Source: Bacteroidota bacterium (lineage in GTDB: Bacteria > Bacteroidota > Bacteroidia > Bacteroidales > Prolixibacteraceae). From it: a stretch of 32,636 bases of DNA. The notes under the pieces are model-generated. The model did not search any database. It was not told the DNA's origin and saw nothing but the letters and a program-made list of their open reading frames with translations. Below, piece by piece: positions 14,537-22,396 of this stretch. The stretch is taken from the NCBI GenBank assembly GCA_024278975.1, contig JAJRSD010000042.1:1-32636 (forward strand), in the 5' to 3' direction. Position numbers and translations under genes: made by a program. How positions within the stretch are numbered: position 1 is the stretch's first letter; every line of letters begins with the position of its first letter.

Positions 14537-17338
14537 ATGAAATTATTTTTAAGTGCCTTTTTGCTGCTAAGTACAATTTTACTATCAGCACAAACAAATT
14601 TCGATTTAAGTAATAAACTACCCAACGACCCAAATGTTAGTAAAGGAGTTTTGGAAAATGGAATGACATATTATGTACGGGCGAACGAAACGCCGAAAAA
14701 TCGTGCAGAATTATTGTTAATTGTACGTGCTGGCTCAATAGACGAAGACAACGACCAGCAAGGTTTAGCACACTTCTGCGAACACATGGCGTTTAACGGA
14801 ACAAAGAATTTTCCGAAGCATGAACTGGTTAGTTATTTCGAATCAATAGGGATGGATTTTGGCGCCGAAATTAATGCCTACACAAGTTTCGACGAAACCG
14901 TTTATACTCTGACTGTTCCGTTGGAAGACTCTGAGTTTATGGAAAAAGGATTGCAGGTTTTATACGATTGGGCAAGCCAGGTTACCGATTCAGATGAGGA
15001 GATTAATAACGAGCGTGGAGTAATCCATGAAGAGTGGCGTGGCAGAAAAAGCGCAAATGAAAGGATGCAATTGGAATGGTGGCCAGTTTTTCTTCATGAT
15101 TCAAAATATGCTGAAAGAAATCCGATTGGCAAAATGGATATTGTAGATAATTGTCCTCCAGAGGCGTTACGTAGATACCGAAAAGATTGGTATCGGCCAG
15201 ATTTACAAGCTATTGTTGTAGTTGGAGATTTTGACCAGGAAAAGATGGTTGAAACTATTAAAACGAAATTCTCAGCTATTCCGAAAGCCGAAAATCCCCG
15301 CAAAAAAGAATTCTTTGATATACCCAACCATAAGGAAACACTTGTTAAAATAGTTACAGATAAAGAGGCTCAAATTCCCGTTTCGTATATAATATATAAG
15401 CATCCTTTAGAAAAATCTAAAACTTTTGGTGATTATCGCAAGTCAATAATGGAAAGATTATATGGTGAAATTATAAATAGTCGATTGGCTGAAAAAACAC
15501 AATTGGCTGAGCCTCCATTTATTCAAGGTCAATCGATATATACAAAATTAATGGGTCCTAAAAGTGCTTATTTATCAGTAGCAGTTACTCAAGGTGATAA
15601 AATTGAGGAAGGTATAAAAGCTGTATTGATTGAAAACGAGCGTGTAAAGAAATTTGGCTTTACCGAAACAGAATTGGAACGCCAAAAAACTTCTGTTCTG
15701 AATTCGATGGAAAAATCGTATAACGAACGAAATAACCAAAAATCGATTAATTATGCCAACGAGTATAAACGGAATTTTTTAATGACCGAAGAACCATTTC
15801 CGGGAATGGAAAATGAATACGATTATTATAAAACTTTTATCCCTACTATTACCGTTGACGAAATTAATAAGTTGGCAGAAGATTGGATAACTGATGAAAA
15901 CAGGGTAGTTATTGTTACAGCTCCTGAAAAAGAAGGTGTAAAAGTTCCAACCGAAAAGGAGTTATTGGCTCTGTTGGAAGAGGTAAAAACCATTGAAATT
16001 GAACCTTATGAAGATGCAGTTTCTAATGTGCCACTTATTGAGGATGAACCGTTTGGAAGTAAAGTTGCCACCGAGAAAACAATTAAAAAGGTTGATGCTG
16101 TTGAATGGGTTTTGGAAAATGGTGCTACAATTGTTGTAAAAACCACCGATTTTAAAGACGACGAAATTCTGTTTAATGCCTGGAGTTTGGGTGGAAATTC
16201 GTTGTACGGAATGGAAGATGATATTTCTGCCGATTTAACAACCGGACTAATTGGGATGAGTGGGATTTCGGACTTTGATAAGATTACACTCGATAAAATG
16301 CTTTCGGATAAAGTGTTTAGAGTGTCGCCAAATATTAGTCAGTTGCGCGAAGGATTTAACGGAAGCTCGTCGGTAAAAGATGTGGAAACTCTGTTGCAAA
16401 TGGTTTACCTGCATTTTACTGCCCCGCGTTTTGATGAGACCAGTTACAAATCGTTAATAAATCAGTACACCGGAATTCTGGAAAATAAAGCTGCATCGCC
16501 CGATGCAGCATTCCGCGATACTTTAAGTGTTGTAATGGCAAATTATAATGAGCGTGCACGACCAATGTCTGTTGAGTTATTAGCTGAAGCAGATTTTAAC
16601 CGAATGAAAGAGATTGGAAAAGAGCGGTTTAAAAATGCTGCCGACTTCAAATTTTTCTTTGTCGGAAATATCGATTTGGAAACATTTAAACCACTTGTCG
16701 AAAAATATATTGGAGGAATTCCTTCAACATCGGAAAGAGAAAATTGGGTTGATTTGAGTATCAGAAAACCAAATGGTATTGTTGAGCGATTGGTAAAAAA
16801 AGGACAGGAAGATAAGAGCACCCAGTATATTGTGTTTCATGGCGATTTCGATTACACATCGCAAAACAGGGTGCAGTTAAGCGCAGTTGGTAAAATTCTT
16901 TCAACCCGTTTGCTCGAAGTAATTCGCGAAGATAAAAGTAGTGTCTATTCCATTGGTGCATATCCATCGTCATCTAAATTCCCCGATGCAGAGTACTCTG
17001 TAACTATTGCTTACGGAACTGCACCCGACAAACTTGTGGAGTTAAAAAAGGCTGTTTTTGAGGAGATTAAAAAGTTTGCAAAAAAAGGTCCAAGTAAAGA
17101 GGAGCTGGCAAAAGCACAAGAGAAAATGTTACGCGACCGCGAAAATCAGGTTCGTGAAAATAAGTTCTGGTTAAGTATTTTAACAAATACATATTATCTG
17201 AAAGATGGTGATTTCTCGGAGTTTGGAGGTTACGATAATTTGGTAAAAAACCTTACTGTTAAGTCAACAAAAAAAGCATTTAAAGAGTATTTCGATTTTA
17301 AAAATTATATCAGTGTTGCATTGGCTCCGGCTGAATAG
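14537..17338 (+). CDS. M16 family zinc metallopeptidase (PqqL-like), exported
   Basis: 933 aa with a signal peptide (MKLFLSAFLLLSTILLSAQ). The inverted zinc motif HxxEH is HFCEH at residues 79-83, and the third zinc ligand is E158 in NNERGVIHEEW. It has the layout of PqqL-like M16B peptidases: an active domain, an inactive M16 partner domain, then a second pair of M16 repeats from about residue 530 (EWVLENGATIVVKTTDFKDDEILF) to the end. It probably sits in the periplasm and degrades peptides; in E. coli PqqL is linked to processing of imported iron-binding proteins, but no TonB system is adjacent here. A strong terminator follows the stop codon by 12 bp, so it appears monocistronic. Confidence 0.93.
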   Translation: MKLFLSAFLLLSTILLSAQTNFDLSNKLPNDPNVSKGVLENGMTYYVRANETPKNRAELLLIVRAGSIDEDNDQQGLAHFCEHMAFNGTKNFPKHELVSYFESIGMDFGAEINAYTSFDETVYTLTVPLEDSEFMEKGLQVLYDWASQVTDSDEEINNERGVIHEEWRGRKSANERMQLEWWPVFLHDSKYAERNPIGKMDIVDNCPPEALRRYRKDWYRPDLQAIVVVGDFDQEKMVETIKTKFSAIPKAENPRKKEFFDIPNHKETLVKIVTDKEAQIPVSYIIYKHPLEKSKTFGDYRKSIMERLYGEIINSRLAEKTQLAEPPFIQGQSIYTKLMGPKSAYLSVAVTQGDKIEEGIKAVLIENERVKKFGFTETELERQKTSVLNSMEKSYNERNNQKSINYANEYKRNFLMTEEPFPGMENEYDYYKTFIPTITVDEINKLAEDWITDENRVVIVTAPEKEGVKVPTEKELLALLEEVKTIEIEPYEDAVSNVPLIEDEPFGSKVATEKTIKKVDAVEWVLENGATIVVKTTDFKDDEILFNAWSLGGNSLYGMEDDISADLTTGLIGMSGISDFDKITLDKMLSDKVFRVSPNISQLREGFNGSSSVKDVETLLQMVYLHFTAPRFDETSYKSLINQYTGILENKAASPDAAFRDTLSVVMANYNERARPMSVELLAEADFNRMKEIGKERFKNAADFKFFFVGNIDLETFKPLVEKYIGGIPSTSERENWVDLSIRKPNGIVERLVKKGQEDKSTQYIVFHGDFDYTSQNRVQLSAVGKILSTRLLEVIREDKSSVYSIGAYPSSSKFPDAEYSVTIAYGTAPDKLVELKKAVFEEIKKFAKKGPSKEELAKAQEKMLRDRENQVRENKFWLSILTNTYYLKDGDFSEFGGYDNLVKNLTVKSTKKAFKEYFDFKNYISVALAPAE

Positions 17339-17350
17339 TTTGAGATGGGA

Positions 17351-17378
17351 GTCGGAGTTTCTAACTCCGACTTTTTTT
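17351..17378 (+). terminator. Rho-independent terminator of the M16 peptidase gene
   Basis: A perfect 9-bp stem GTCGGAGTT / AACTCCGAC with a TCT loop is followed directly by seven T residues. It is located 12 bp after the stop codon. Confidence 0.85.
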
Positions 17379-17467
17379 ATGCCCTAAAAAGGTTAATTTA
17401 GTCGTTCTAAAATTAGTTTACTTGGTGTTCATTCAAATTTTATGATTGTTTGCCATGGAAAGAATTT

Positions 17468-17499
17468 AACTTCGGTCTTCGGTCTTCCGGCTTCCGACA
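17468..17499. repeat. CTTCGGTCTTCCGAC-type intergenic repeat, second copy
   Basis: AACTTCGGTCTTCGGTCTTC followed by CGGCTTCCGAC. It shares unit structure with 7360-7408 and precedes the next start codon by about 12 bp, so it forms part of that gene's leader. Confidence 0.5.
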
Positions 17500-17511
17500 A
17501 TTTTTAAATCT

Positions 17512-18123
17512 ATGAAAATGTATTCGCCACTATTTATAGCAATCAGGGTAATTGTTTATTCATTATTAATGTTCGGAATTGCAGAAGGTATTTTTTACGA
17601 TGCTGCCAATCCAATTGGAACAAGCTATTTTAGCGAAAATACTTTTACCGAAATAACACAGGAAATTATTCTGTTTGTTTTGTTTCTGTCGTTTTTACTA
17701 CTTGGTTTTAAGTGGCGCGAAATTCAGCCTGTTTTAAATATCGCATCACTTTTTTTTCTGATATCTTTTATTCGGGAGTTTAACTTTTTAGCTCTTAACT
17801 GGATATATCCGGCATTAATAGTACTCGCAATTTTGGGTTGGTTAATTGTCCGCGATTTCAAAAAGATAAAAACAGCAACCATAAAGTTTTTTAGTGTTCC
17901 AGCTTCATCGTGGCTTTTATCGGGTTTTCTGGTTACATATATTTTTAGCAGGCTATTGGGGCGTTCAAAATTCTGGCGATTAATGTACCACGACGAAAGT
18001 TACCGACTTGCAAAAGCCGCCACCGAAGAGGGAATTGAACTACTTGGCGACACTTTAATGTTAATTGGAATGATTGAATTTGTTATTTATTACTGGGTTG
18101 AAAAAAGGGTAAATTCAAAATAA
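17512..18123 (+). CDS. Conserved hypothetical membrane protein
   Basis: 203 aa; family not recognised. Five or six hydrophobic segments are visible at about 7-25, 50-66, 75-88, 96-113, 135-148 and 182-195. A soluble loop between the last two carries the sequence most likely to be conserved: LGRSKFWRLMYHDESYRLAKAATEEGIELLGDT, rich in charged and aromatic residues. Polar residues at the membrane boundary (His, Asp, Glu) could bind a metal or lipid headgroup, but this is speculation. Two Met codons (17512 and 17518) are possible starts. It converges with the nucleotidyltransferase gene, which ends 4 bp away on the other strand. No functional context. Confidence 0.75.
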   Translation: MKMYSPLFIAIRVIVYSLLMFGIAEGIFYDAANPIGTSYFSENTFTEITQEIILFVLFLSFLLLGFKWREIQPVLNIASLFFLISFIREFNFLALNWIYPALIVLAILGWLIVRDFKKIKTATIKFFSVPASSWLLSGFLVTYIFSRLLGRSKFWRLMYHDESYRLAKAATEEGIELLGDTLMLIGMIEFVIYYWVEKRVNSK

Positions 18124-18127
18124 AACC

Positions 18128-18847
18128 TCAGCTAAATAATCTCCTCGCCTCCGCCAACTGCTCCGGTTTTCCAACATCCATCCCCAATTCCGAATCATCG
18201 AAATAACCTTTTATTAATTGAGAATTTGCCAATTCTAAGTAGAAATTAGTAAAGGAGAATTTCTCTTTGTCAGGCATTAATGTGAATATTTTGGGTTGAA
18301 CAATATGAATTCCGCTAAATGCCATTTCAACTGAAATATCAAAATATTCAGGAATAGAAATTTTGGTTTTGCCAGTTTTTTTATTTAACCAGCCAACCAA
18401 TCTTTTCTCATCATCAAACTTAAAATAACGCTGAGTTTTGCGCTTGCGAACAACGAGTGTAGCAAGCGCTCCCGATTTTAAATGTTTAGCTTTTAAACTC
18501 TCTAAATTGAGACTACTCAAAACATCTACATTATAAATTAAAACAGGCGAATTGTCATCGAAAAAACGAGCTGCTTTTTTTAGTCCACCGCCGGTGTCAA
18601 GCAGTTTGTTAGATTCATCGGAAACATAAACAGGAATTCTAAAATCATTTTCCGCAATAAATTGAATAACCAACTCAGCAAAGTGATGCACATTTACAAC
18701 AATCTCCGAAACACCCTCATTTTTAAGCTTTTCAATTGCGTGCTGTAATAAAGTTTTTCCTCCAATTTCAACAAGAGCTTTTGGTTTGTCGGAAGTCTCT
18801 TCCAACAAACGGGTTCCCAAACCTGCTGCAAAAATCATCGCTTTCAT
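18128..18847 (-). CDS. Sugar-phosphate nucleotidyltransferase (MurU/HddC-like)
   Basis: 239 aa. The nucleotidyltransferase signature is at the N-terminus: IFAAGLGTRLLEETSDKPKALVEIGGK, with the G-x-G-T-R-L phosphate loop and K-P-K. DTGGGLKKAA near 84-93 and the metal-binding Asp in IYNVDVLS near 105 follow. The C-terminus has GMDVGKPEQLAEARRLF. Length and motifs fit single-domain enzymes that attach a nucleotide to sugar 1-phosphates, such as MurNAc-1-P uridylyltransferase (MurU) in cell-wall recycling or the heptose guanylyltransferase HddC. The usual kinase partner (AmgK) is not adjacent, so the sugar is undecided. The gene is 110 bp downstream of the DUF4293 gene on the same strand. Confidence 0.85.
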   Translation of the reverse strand: MKAMIFAAGLGTRLLEETSDKPKALVEIGGKTLLQHAIEKLKNEGVSEIVVNVHHFAELVIQFIAENDFRIPVYVSDESNKLLDTGGGLKKAARFFDDNSPVLIYNVDVLSSLNLESLKAKHLKSGALATLVVRKRKTQRYFKFDDEKRLVGWLNKKTGKTKISIPEYFDISVEMAFSGIHIVQPKIFTLMPDKEKFSFTNFYLELANSQLIKGYFDDSELGMDVGKPEQLAEARRLFS

Positions 18848-18957
18848 AAAAATAAAATTACAGATTATTAGATTTTAATATTGAAACAGACCTGAATAAT
18901 TAACCTTATTATTTGGCTCCTATTACTCTCCGCCATTTGACGGATTAGGCAGGGCTT

Positions 18958-19401
18958 TTACCGTATTCTGTCCATACTCCTGACAAGTGCCTCGTCTTTA
19001 CCGATGGCACGAATGGCAAGATAATCTAAAATAACAGCAATTAAAGGAAATGCAACCGGAACTTTAAAAGCCACCTGTGCACCTGTAAACCCTGCATAAA
19101 TAAAGTAGAATAATAGCCCGGTAAGCCCCAATAACAGTATTATTGTAAAAACTAATATACGAATTTGAAGTACTCGTTTTTTATACATAAAAACAATTAC
19201 CAGATGCAAAAAGAGAATTAATCCGGTAAAAATCATAATTGGCAAACCATCAAAAACCATGACATCGCCATTAAAAACACCTTTTACAGTAAAAGTGTAC
19301 AACTCGTTGTTAACCGAAAGGTCGGCAAATTTGAAGAAAAATAGCGAGGCAATTAACATCTCTGCAACTAAAATAAATATGGTCTGAATTCTTTGAATCA
19401 T
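18958..19401 (-). CDS. DUF4293 family membrane protein
   Basis: 147 aa from ATG 19401; an upstream in-frame start would run through the promoter box at 19419-19426 and is rejected. It opens MIQRIQTIFILVAEML, the hallmark of DUF4293, and has four transmembrane helices (about 5-25, 54-73, 80-100 and 115-135). An ILDYLAIRAIGKDEALVRSMDRIR tail ends it, also family-typical. The family is confined mostly to Bacteroidota and has no known role. It is monocistronic or leads the downstream nucleotidyltransferase gene. Confidence 0.88.
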   Translation of the reverse strand: MIQRIQTIFILVAEMLIASLFFFKFADLSVNNELYTFTVKGVFNGDVMVFDGLPIMIFTGLILFLHLVIVFMYKKRVLQIRILVFTIILLLGLTGLLFYFIYAGFTGAQVAFKVPVAFPLIAVILDYLAIRAIGKDEALVRSMDRIR

Positions 19402-19418
19402 AATTTTACAATTTTCTG

Positions 19419-19426
19419 CAAAAATA
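19419..19426 (-). promoter_or_regulatory. -7 box of the DUF4293 gene
   Basis: On the minus strand this is TATTTTTG, an exact TAnnTTTG match, with start of transcription near 19413 and a leader of about 12 nt. No convincing -33 box is visible. Confidence 0.45.
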
Positions 19427-19520
19427 GTTTTTATTTGGGAACGAACATTATGTGTAAAGATCTTTTGATTTAAATAAAAATCCATAACTTATACGTAGTA
19501 TAAAATTGAGATACAGAAAA

Positions 19521-19769
19521 ATGAACAGAGTATTATTTTGGACACCCCGCATATTAATGATTCTTTTTATCGGATTCATCAGTTTGTTCGCACTTGATTC
19601 GTTCGCAGGGAATCAATCATTTCCCGAAAAAATTGGAGGATTTATAATTCATTTAATTCCGTCTGCAGTTCTTTTATTTTATGATTTCGGGATCACTTAT
19701 AATTATCAGTATTTTATTTTGGTTAAATTGGATGAAACTAAGAAAGCGATAATATTAGCTACCAGATAA
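19521..19769 (+). pseudogene. Small membrane protein (DUF7670-like) with internal deletion and frameshift
   Basis: The first about 53 residues from ATG 19521 (MNRVLFWTPRILMILFIGFISLFALDSF, then FPEKIGGFIIHLIPSAVLLF) look like the N-terminal half of a small four-helix membrane protein family of Bacteroidota. After that the frame turns into unrelated polar sequence and stops at 19769. The +1 frame from 19681 to 19752 instead encodes ISGSLIIISILFWLNWMKLRK followed by R and a stop: a plausible last transmembrane helix with a positive tail, as expected for the C-terminus of the family. The middle helices are missing. Inference: a deletion of about 40 codons with frame change, leaving a nonfunctional gene. 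A truncated but expressed 82-aa protein remains possible. Confidence 0.6.
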
Positions 19770-19790
19770 TTCAAATTTCATTTTTTACTG

Positions 19791-19827
19791 TGTGACGGCA
19801 ATTCATTAAGTGTGATGTAGTGTGATG
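19791..19827 (+). promoter_or_regulatory. Helically phased TGTGAYG direct repeats upstream of the regulator gene
   Basis: TGTGACG at 19791 and TGTGATG at 19811 and 19821 are spaced 20 and 10 bp, that is, on one face of the helix. The last two are within a perfect 9-bp direct repeat, TGTGATGTA. They lie 46-82 bp before ATG 19873. They are a candidate binding site for the GntR-type regulator encoded downstream, or for another activator. Confidence 0.45.
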
Positions 19828-19872
19828 TAATTGTGGATTGATTATTTATCTTGTAAGCCTAAAATTGTCATA

Positions 19873-20124
19873 ATGACTAATTCAGGCGTACCTATATACA
19901 GACAATTAATTTCTTTTTACAAGAAAAAAATCTTGACTCAGGAACTTGCTCCAGATGTGAGAATGGATTCCATTGTTCGAATAATGAGTCGTCATAAAGT
20001 TTCTCGCGACACGGCAAAACGTGTGTTAAAGGAGCTTTCGGAGGAGGGATACATTGTGAAAATAGTTGGCAAAGGTTCTTTTGTTACTTCAACAAAAAAA
20101 GCAAAAAAATATGGGGAATGGTAA
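19873..20124 (+). CDS. GntR-family regulator, N-terminal (DNA-binding) part; frame interrupted
   Basis: 83 aa from ATG 19873. It is a winged-helix GntR DNA-binding domain: VPIYRQLISFYKKKIL, then the recognition region HKVSRDTAKRVLKELSEEGYIVK and the wing GKGSFVTS. The frame then meets two A7 runs and ends at TAA 20122-20124. A -1 shift within the second A7 run continues without interruption as KKIWGMVIPFYSSNIEE, exactly where family members link the DNA-binding domain to a LacI-type sensor domain. So this and 20118-20900 are two parts of one protein (about 342 aa when joined). Either an indel (mutation or sequencing error) or programmed slippage explains it. The gene precedes mtaB on the same strand, which suggests it controls methyltransferase expression. 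The TTG at 19831 is a less likely start. Confidence 0.8.
   Translation: MTNSGVPIYRQLISFYKKKILTQELAPDVRMDSIVRIMSRHKVSRDTAKRVLKELSEEGYIVKIVGKGSFVTSTKKAKKYGEW
20094..20109 (+). other. Tandem A AAA AAA slippery heptamers at the frame break
   Basis: In the zero frame the codons are ACA AAA AAA GCA AAA AAA TAT. The two A7 runs (20094-20100 and 20103-20109) each fit the X XXY YYZ form of a -1 ribosomal slippage site, and both are also prone to transcriptional slippage and replication indels. A -1 shift at the second restores the full regulator frame. Confidence 0.6.
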
Positions 20125-20900
20125 TTCCTTTCTACTCATCCAATATCGAAGAATTAATAAGGAATTTAAAAACTGAAGCCAGCCAAACAGGCAGCGAGCT
20201 CATCTACTATTTAACTTACAATAACCCTGATGAAGAGAAAAAGCTTGTATCAGAAATGATTATGAAAGGATACGAAGCGGTAATCGTAATTCCGAATTAC
20301 AATGAAACTTTAACAGCCGATTATTATCGCCATTTAATCCCCGGAAATACAACCATTGTTTTGGCCGATAATACAATGGCAGGCTCGTATTTTAAATACG
20401 TTATTCAGAGCTATGACTTAGGCGTTGCCAGGGCAATTGAATATTTAACTACTCAGAATGATGGCAATCTTCTATTGGTAAAAAATGAGGACTGGCGTGG
20501 CAGAAATCTGCTTTATGAATTCATGGATAGAACGTTTAGTGATACAATTCAAACAAACTACCCTGCCAGAAAATCATTTTCGATAGATAATGCACGAGAA
20601 TTGACTTTTGAGTTTTTAGCTAAAACCAAAATTGGAGGAATATTATGCTGTACCGATGCTGAATCAATTCGGGTGTTGGGGCGTATAAAAAAATGGGGTA
20701 TTAATATTCCATCCGAAATATCGTTGGTTTCGTACGGAAATACAGAGTTAACAGAATACTTTGAACCTCCTATTACTTCGCTCGATTGCCAGTATTCTGA
20801 AATGGCAACTAAAACAGCAGAACTTATTAAAAAAGGTAAGTGCACCGGTTTGCTTGAGCAACACATTGTTAATCCAAAAATTATTATTCGAAAAACATAA
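20118..20900 (+). CDS. GntR-family regulator, C-terminal LacI-type ligand-binding part
   Basis: 260 aa from ATG 20118; the same frame is open a few codons further upstream through the A7 run. It is a periplasmic-binding-protein-like sensor domain as in LacI/GntR hybrids: MVIPFYSSNIEELIRNLKTEA at the start, GYEAVIVIPNYNE, IVLADNTM, GVARAIEYL, the GGILCCTDAESIRVLGRIKKWG hinge block, IPSEISLVSYGNTELTEYFEPPITSLD and a C-terminal IIIRKT. Such domains usually bind sugars or other small metabolites and change DNA affinity. The ATG overlaps the stop codon of the upstream part (ATGGTAA), so coupled reinitiation could also make a separate sensor fragment, but the joined protein is the more natural product. 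mtaB begins 71 bp downstream. Confidence 0.8.
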   Translation: MVIPFYSSNIEELIRNLKTEASQTGSELIYYLTYNNPDEEKKLVSEMIMKGYEAVIVIPNYNETLTADYYRHLIPGNTTIVLADNTMAGSYFKYVIQSYDLGVARAIEYLTTQNDGNLLLVKNEDWRGRNLLYEFMDRTFSDTIQTNYPARKSFSIDNARELTFEFLAKTKIGGILCCTDAESIRVLGRIKKWGINIPSEISLVSYGNTELTEYFEPPITSLDCQYSEMATKTAELIKKGKCTGLLEQHIVNPKIIIRKT

Positions 20901-20971
20901 GGAAAATACGCAAATATGGAAACACAAAAGAGATAAAGACGAACAATTATAAAACTACAAATCAGATAAAA

Positions 20972-22348
20972 ATGAAATTTAAAAAATTAGCTATTAATAA
21001 TCCGGAAGACCTCTATTTTGGTACTGCACCAAATCCTGTAAAAACACCACGAGGACTTATTATTGGAGGTGGTAACATTTATCCAGAACTGAATTTCACT
21101 TTACCGGCAATGTCAATTGATAAAAATGATTATTCTGCTGTAATCAAGCAATACCGCGAAATTGTTACCGATGCTCTCAAACACGCAGTGCATCTATATT
21201 CAGATGGAGTTGTTCTTGAGTTGGAGACATTAATTGAAATGACCCAGATTCCTCAAATGGGAATAGACATTGTAAAAACAATGAATGAAATCTGCGAGGA
21301 GAATTTTATAAAACATGGATTAAAAAGTGAAATTCGCCTGACACCAAATGATTTACGCGAGTTTGAACGACCACCAAAACAAAGAACTTCTAAATATTTG
21401 GAACCCATGATGGAACTTTTTGAAAAAGGTGCTCTTGCCGGTGGAAACCTTCTTTCAATTGAATCTACAGGAGGTAAAGAAATTTCTGATGATGCTCTGA
21501 TGATGTGCGACATTAAACAATTTATTTTTTCGCAAGCAGTTTTGGGCGCAAGAGATATGAATATGTTATGGGAGAAAATTGTTGCTATTGCAAATAAAAC
21601 CGGAACAATTGCAGGCGGAGACACTGCGTGTGGTTTTGGTAATACAGCAATGGTTCTTGCAGAGAAAAAATATATCCCTAAAGTTTTTGCTGCAATGGCA
21701 CGAATTGCAACTGTTGTTCGTACTCTTGTTGCAGTAGAACAAGGCGCAAAAGGTCCAGATAAAGATTGTGGTTACGAAGGTCCTTTCCTAAAAGCTATTT
21801 CTGGAATACCAATTTCTATGGAAGGAAAATCCTCGGCTTGTGCACATTTTAGTCCGTTGGGGAATGTAGCCGCTGCTTGTGCCGATTTATGGAGCAACGA
21901 ATCGGTTCAAAACATAAAACTTTTGGCAGGAATGGCTCCAACAGTTTCCATGGAACAGTTGCAATACGATACGCGTTTAATGAATCAGGCAGTAAAGGGA
22001 GGAAAGCAGGAAATACTTCAACTGCAAAAACTATTTGTAAATTCTGATATCTATTTCGACCCACAAGCATTTATCCTTTCGCCTAAAAGTGTAATTGAAA
22101 TTTCGAAGGAAATTGTTGCAGGCGAAAACTATATTGACGCTACTAAACGAGGCTGTTTAAAAGGACTAAGTTTAATCGAAGATGCATTTAAAGACGGAAC
22201 TTTACTGCAAGATGAAAAAGAAGATTCGTGGATTGAAATGCTAAAAGATGACATCGGTTCCATTTCTGTAAATGAATCTGATTTTGTTGAATCGGTACTT
22301 CCAACAATAGACCAAAGCAAAGTTATACTCTCAGAATACGGACTATAA
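20972..22348 (+). CDS. mtaB: MtaB-like corrinoid-dependent methyltransferase (methanol:corrinoid type)
   Basis: 458 aa, the length of methanogen MtaB. It transfers a methyl group from a small donor, methanol in characterised members, to the Co(I) corrinoid of its partner protein. Family blocks are visible throughout: SAEDL-like NNPEDLYFGTAPNPVKTPRGL, LLSIESTGGKE (159-170), GTIAGGDTACGFGNTA (211-226), VAVEQGAKGPDKDCGYEGPF (253-272), GIPISMEGKSSACAH and CADLWSNESV. E164, C220 and C266 align by motif with the zinc ligands reported for M. barkeri MtaB (Glu164, Cys220, Cys269). No in-frame amber codon exists, so it is not an MttB-type pyrrolysine enzyme. It pairs with the corrinoid protein gene 48 bp downstream and the regulator upstream. 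Methanol as substrate is inferred; another methyl donor is possible. Confidence 0.88.
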   Translation: MKFKKLAINNPEDLYFGTAPNPVKTPRGLIIGGGNIYPELNFTLPAMSIDKNDYSAVIKQYREIVTDALKHAVHLYSDGVVLELETLIEMTQIPQMGIDIVKTMNEICEENFIKHGLKSEIRLTPNDLREFERPPKQRTSKYLEPMMELFEKGALAGGNLLSIESTGGKEISDDALMMCDIKQFIFSQAVLGARDMNMLWEKIVAIANKTGTIAGGDTACGFGNTAMVLAEKKYIPKVFAAMARIATVVRTLVAVEQGAKGPDKDCGYEGPFLKAISGIPISMEGKSSACAHFSPLGNVAAACADLWSNESVQNIKLLAGMAPTVSMEQLQYDTRLMNQAVKGGKQEILQLQKLFVNSDIYFDPQAFILSPKSVIEISKEIVAGENYIDATKRGCLKGLSLIEDAFKDGTLLQDEKEDSWIEMLKDDIGSISVNESDFVESVLPTIDQSKVILSEYGL

Positions 22349-22396
22349 ATTTATTTGAATTACAGTAAATAAAATTAAAAAATTAAAAACAATATT

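Noticed and set aside
18929-18944. TCCG-N8-CGGA hairpin between the DUF4293 and nucleotidyltransferase genes as a terminator
   Set aside because: Four-base arms and no T-tract; too weak to call, though it may be an intergenic repeat remnant.
20972-22348. MttB-type (trimethylamine or betaine) methyltransferase identity
   Set aside because: Sequence blocks and zinc ligands match MtaB, not the MttB TIM-barrel family, and there is no pyrrolysine amber codon.
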